Shown here piece after piece: positions 63,340 through 64,000 of a DNA stretch of 64,000 nucleotides (the stretch's first letter is position 1; each line of letters begins with the position of its first letter). The position numbers and the translations under genes are program-made. Under the pieces are notes generated by a model. It was given only the letters and a program-made list of their open reading frames with translations. It did no database searches and was not told the DNA's origin. The stretch spans positions 62,001 through 126,000 of the forward strand of contig NZ_JACDIS010000004.1 of the NCBI RefSeq assembly GCF_013839525.1, given 5' to 3'. The stretch comes from Chthonobacter rhizosphaerae (GTDB lineage Bacteria > Pseudomonadota > Alphaproteobacteria > Rhizobiales > Pleomorphomonadaceae).

Positions 63340-64000
63340 TGGCGCCCTCCCCGCGCGTCGAGCCGGCGACCGCCAAGGGCGGCGACAGCCTTGCCGCCTA
63401 CCGGGCCAAGCGGGACTTCTCCCGCACCGCCGAGCCGGCCGACGGCGGCACCGTCGGCAAGGGCCTCTTCGTCGTTCAGCACCACTGGGCGCGGCGGGAG
63501 CATTTCGACTTCCGCCTGGAGCTCGACGGCGTTCTCGTCTCCTTCGCGGTCGCCAAGGGTCCGAGCCTCGACCCGTCCGTGCGCCGGCTGGCGGTCCGCA
63601 CCGAGGACCACCCGCTCTCCTACGCGGACTTCGAGGGGACCATCCCGAAAGGCGAATATGGCGGCGGCACCGTCATGGTGTGGGACCGGGGCGTCTGGGC
63701 GCCCATGGCCGACGACCCGGCCGCCGCCCTCCAGAAAGGGGAGTTGAAGTTCGTCCTTCTCGGCGAACGCATGCAGGGTGCATGGGTGCTTGTCCGCATG
63801 AACGTGGAGAAGGGCCGCGAGAACTGGCTGCTGATCAAGGAGAAGGACCCCTATGTGGACCGTGTCGGCGACGACCTGCCCACACGGCACCACACGTCGA
63901 TCCTGACCGGGCGCACCCGGGAGGAGATCGAAGCCGAGGAAACGCCTCACTCTTTCGCCGCCGACCGGGCCGCCGAGGCGGCGAAGGCCGAAGCCCCGCC
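63339..64000 (+). CDS. ligD: DNA ligase D, N-terminal part (continues beyond the window)
   Basis: The first 220 residues are present. Residues about 15-190 are a LigD 3'-phosphoesterase domain: GLFVVQHHWARREHFDFRLE with the metal-binding His, then DHPLSYADFEGTIPKGEYGGG near 85 and VLVRMNVEKGRENWLLIKEKD near 145. The phosphoesterase first, then ligase and polymerase order (off the window) is expected. Overlap with ku by the stop/start TGATG shows an operon for end joining. Confidence 0.93.
   Translation, partial: MAPSPRVEPATAKGGDSLAAYRAKRDFSRTAEPADGGTVGKGLFVVQHHWARREHFDFRLELDGVLVSFAVAKGPSLDPSVRRLAVRTEDHPLSYADFEGTIPKGEYGGGTVMVWDRGVWAPMADDPAAALQKGELKFVLLGERMQGAWVLVRMNVEKGRENWLLIKEKDPYVDRVGDDLPTRHHTSILTGRTREEIEAEETPHSFAADRAAEAAKAEAP

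Overview
The window is very GC-rich and tightly packed, with many ATGA/GTGA start-stop overlaps. Its gene content (CobNST-type aerobic cobalamin genes, CbtAB cobalt uptake, an HWE histidine kinase, a Crp/Fnr family with a conserved C-terminal CxCY motif, Ku/LigD) points to an alphaproteobacterium, most likely Hyphomicrobiales (Rhizobiales). That placement is inference; no rRNA or tRNA gene was found to test it.

Layout: 1-5.2 kb holds acyl-CoA metabolism (end of an HMG-CoA lyase, a fused indolepyruvate ferredoxin oxidoreductase, isovaleryl-CoA dehydrogenase). 5.3-8.0 kb is a three-gene overlapping phospholipid operon resembling E. coli ynbA-ynbB with an acyltransferase between them, plus a small secreted protein. 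8.1-18.0 kb is signalling: an OmpR-type regulator with a hybrid histidine kinase, a double-domain KaiC-like ATPase, a single receiver, a sensor GGDEF-EAL protein, a cupin, an orphan ParA and a degenerate receiver.

18.1-40.0 kb is a large cobalamin locus: cobC/cobD diverging from overlapping start codons, a DMT exporter, cobO, a cobalamin riboswitch leading into cbtB-cbtA-DUF1636-cobW, then cobN-cobG-cobH-cobI-cobJ, convergent cobK, cobL-cobE-cobM, and cbiD/cobB. CbiD sits where CobF would be expected in the aerobic route. cobA, cobF, cobQ, cobS, cobT, cobU, cobV and cobP are not in this window. The locus is marked by small repeats: a ~210-bp palindromic element has landed in frame inside cobG, and a low-GC patch between cobM and cbiD carries two decayed genes (a nucleotidyltransferase-fold remnant and a frameshifted HEPN-like gene).

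40.4-55.5 kb is mixed: a CynX/NimT-type transporter, Crp/Fnr regulator plus HWE kinase, an exo/endonuclease/phosphatase, a possible structured RNA, secreted proteins, a lytic transglycosylase, a LysR/multicopper oxidase/CutC group, MscS, YihY and a metallophosphoesterase. 55.7-60.2 kb is a compact four-gene envelope operon (four-TM coiled-coil protein, anchored VWA-like protein, MotA/ExbB-like protein, MotB/OmpA-like protein) that I cannot match to a named system and regard as the best candidate for something undescribed. A secreted nuclease diverges from it. The window ends with an SDR and a ku-ligD end-joining pair; ligD runs off the edge.
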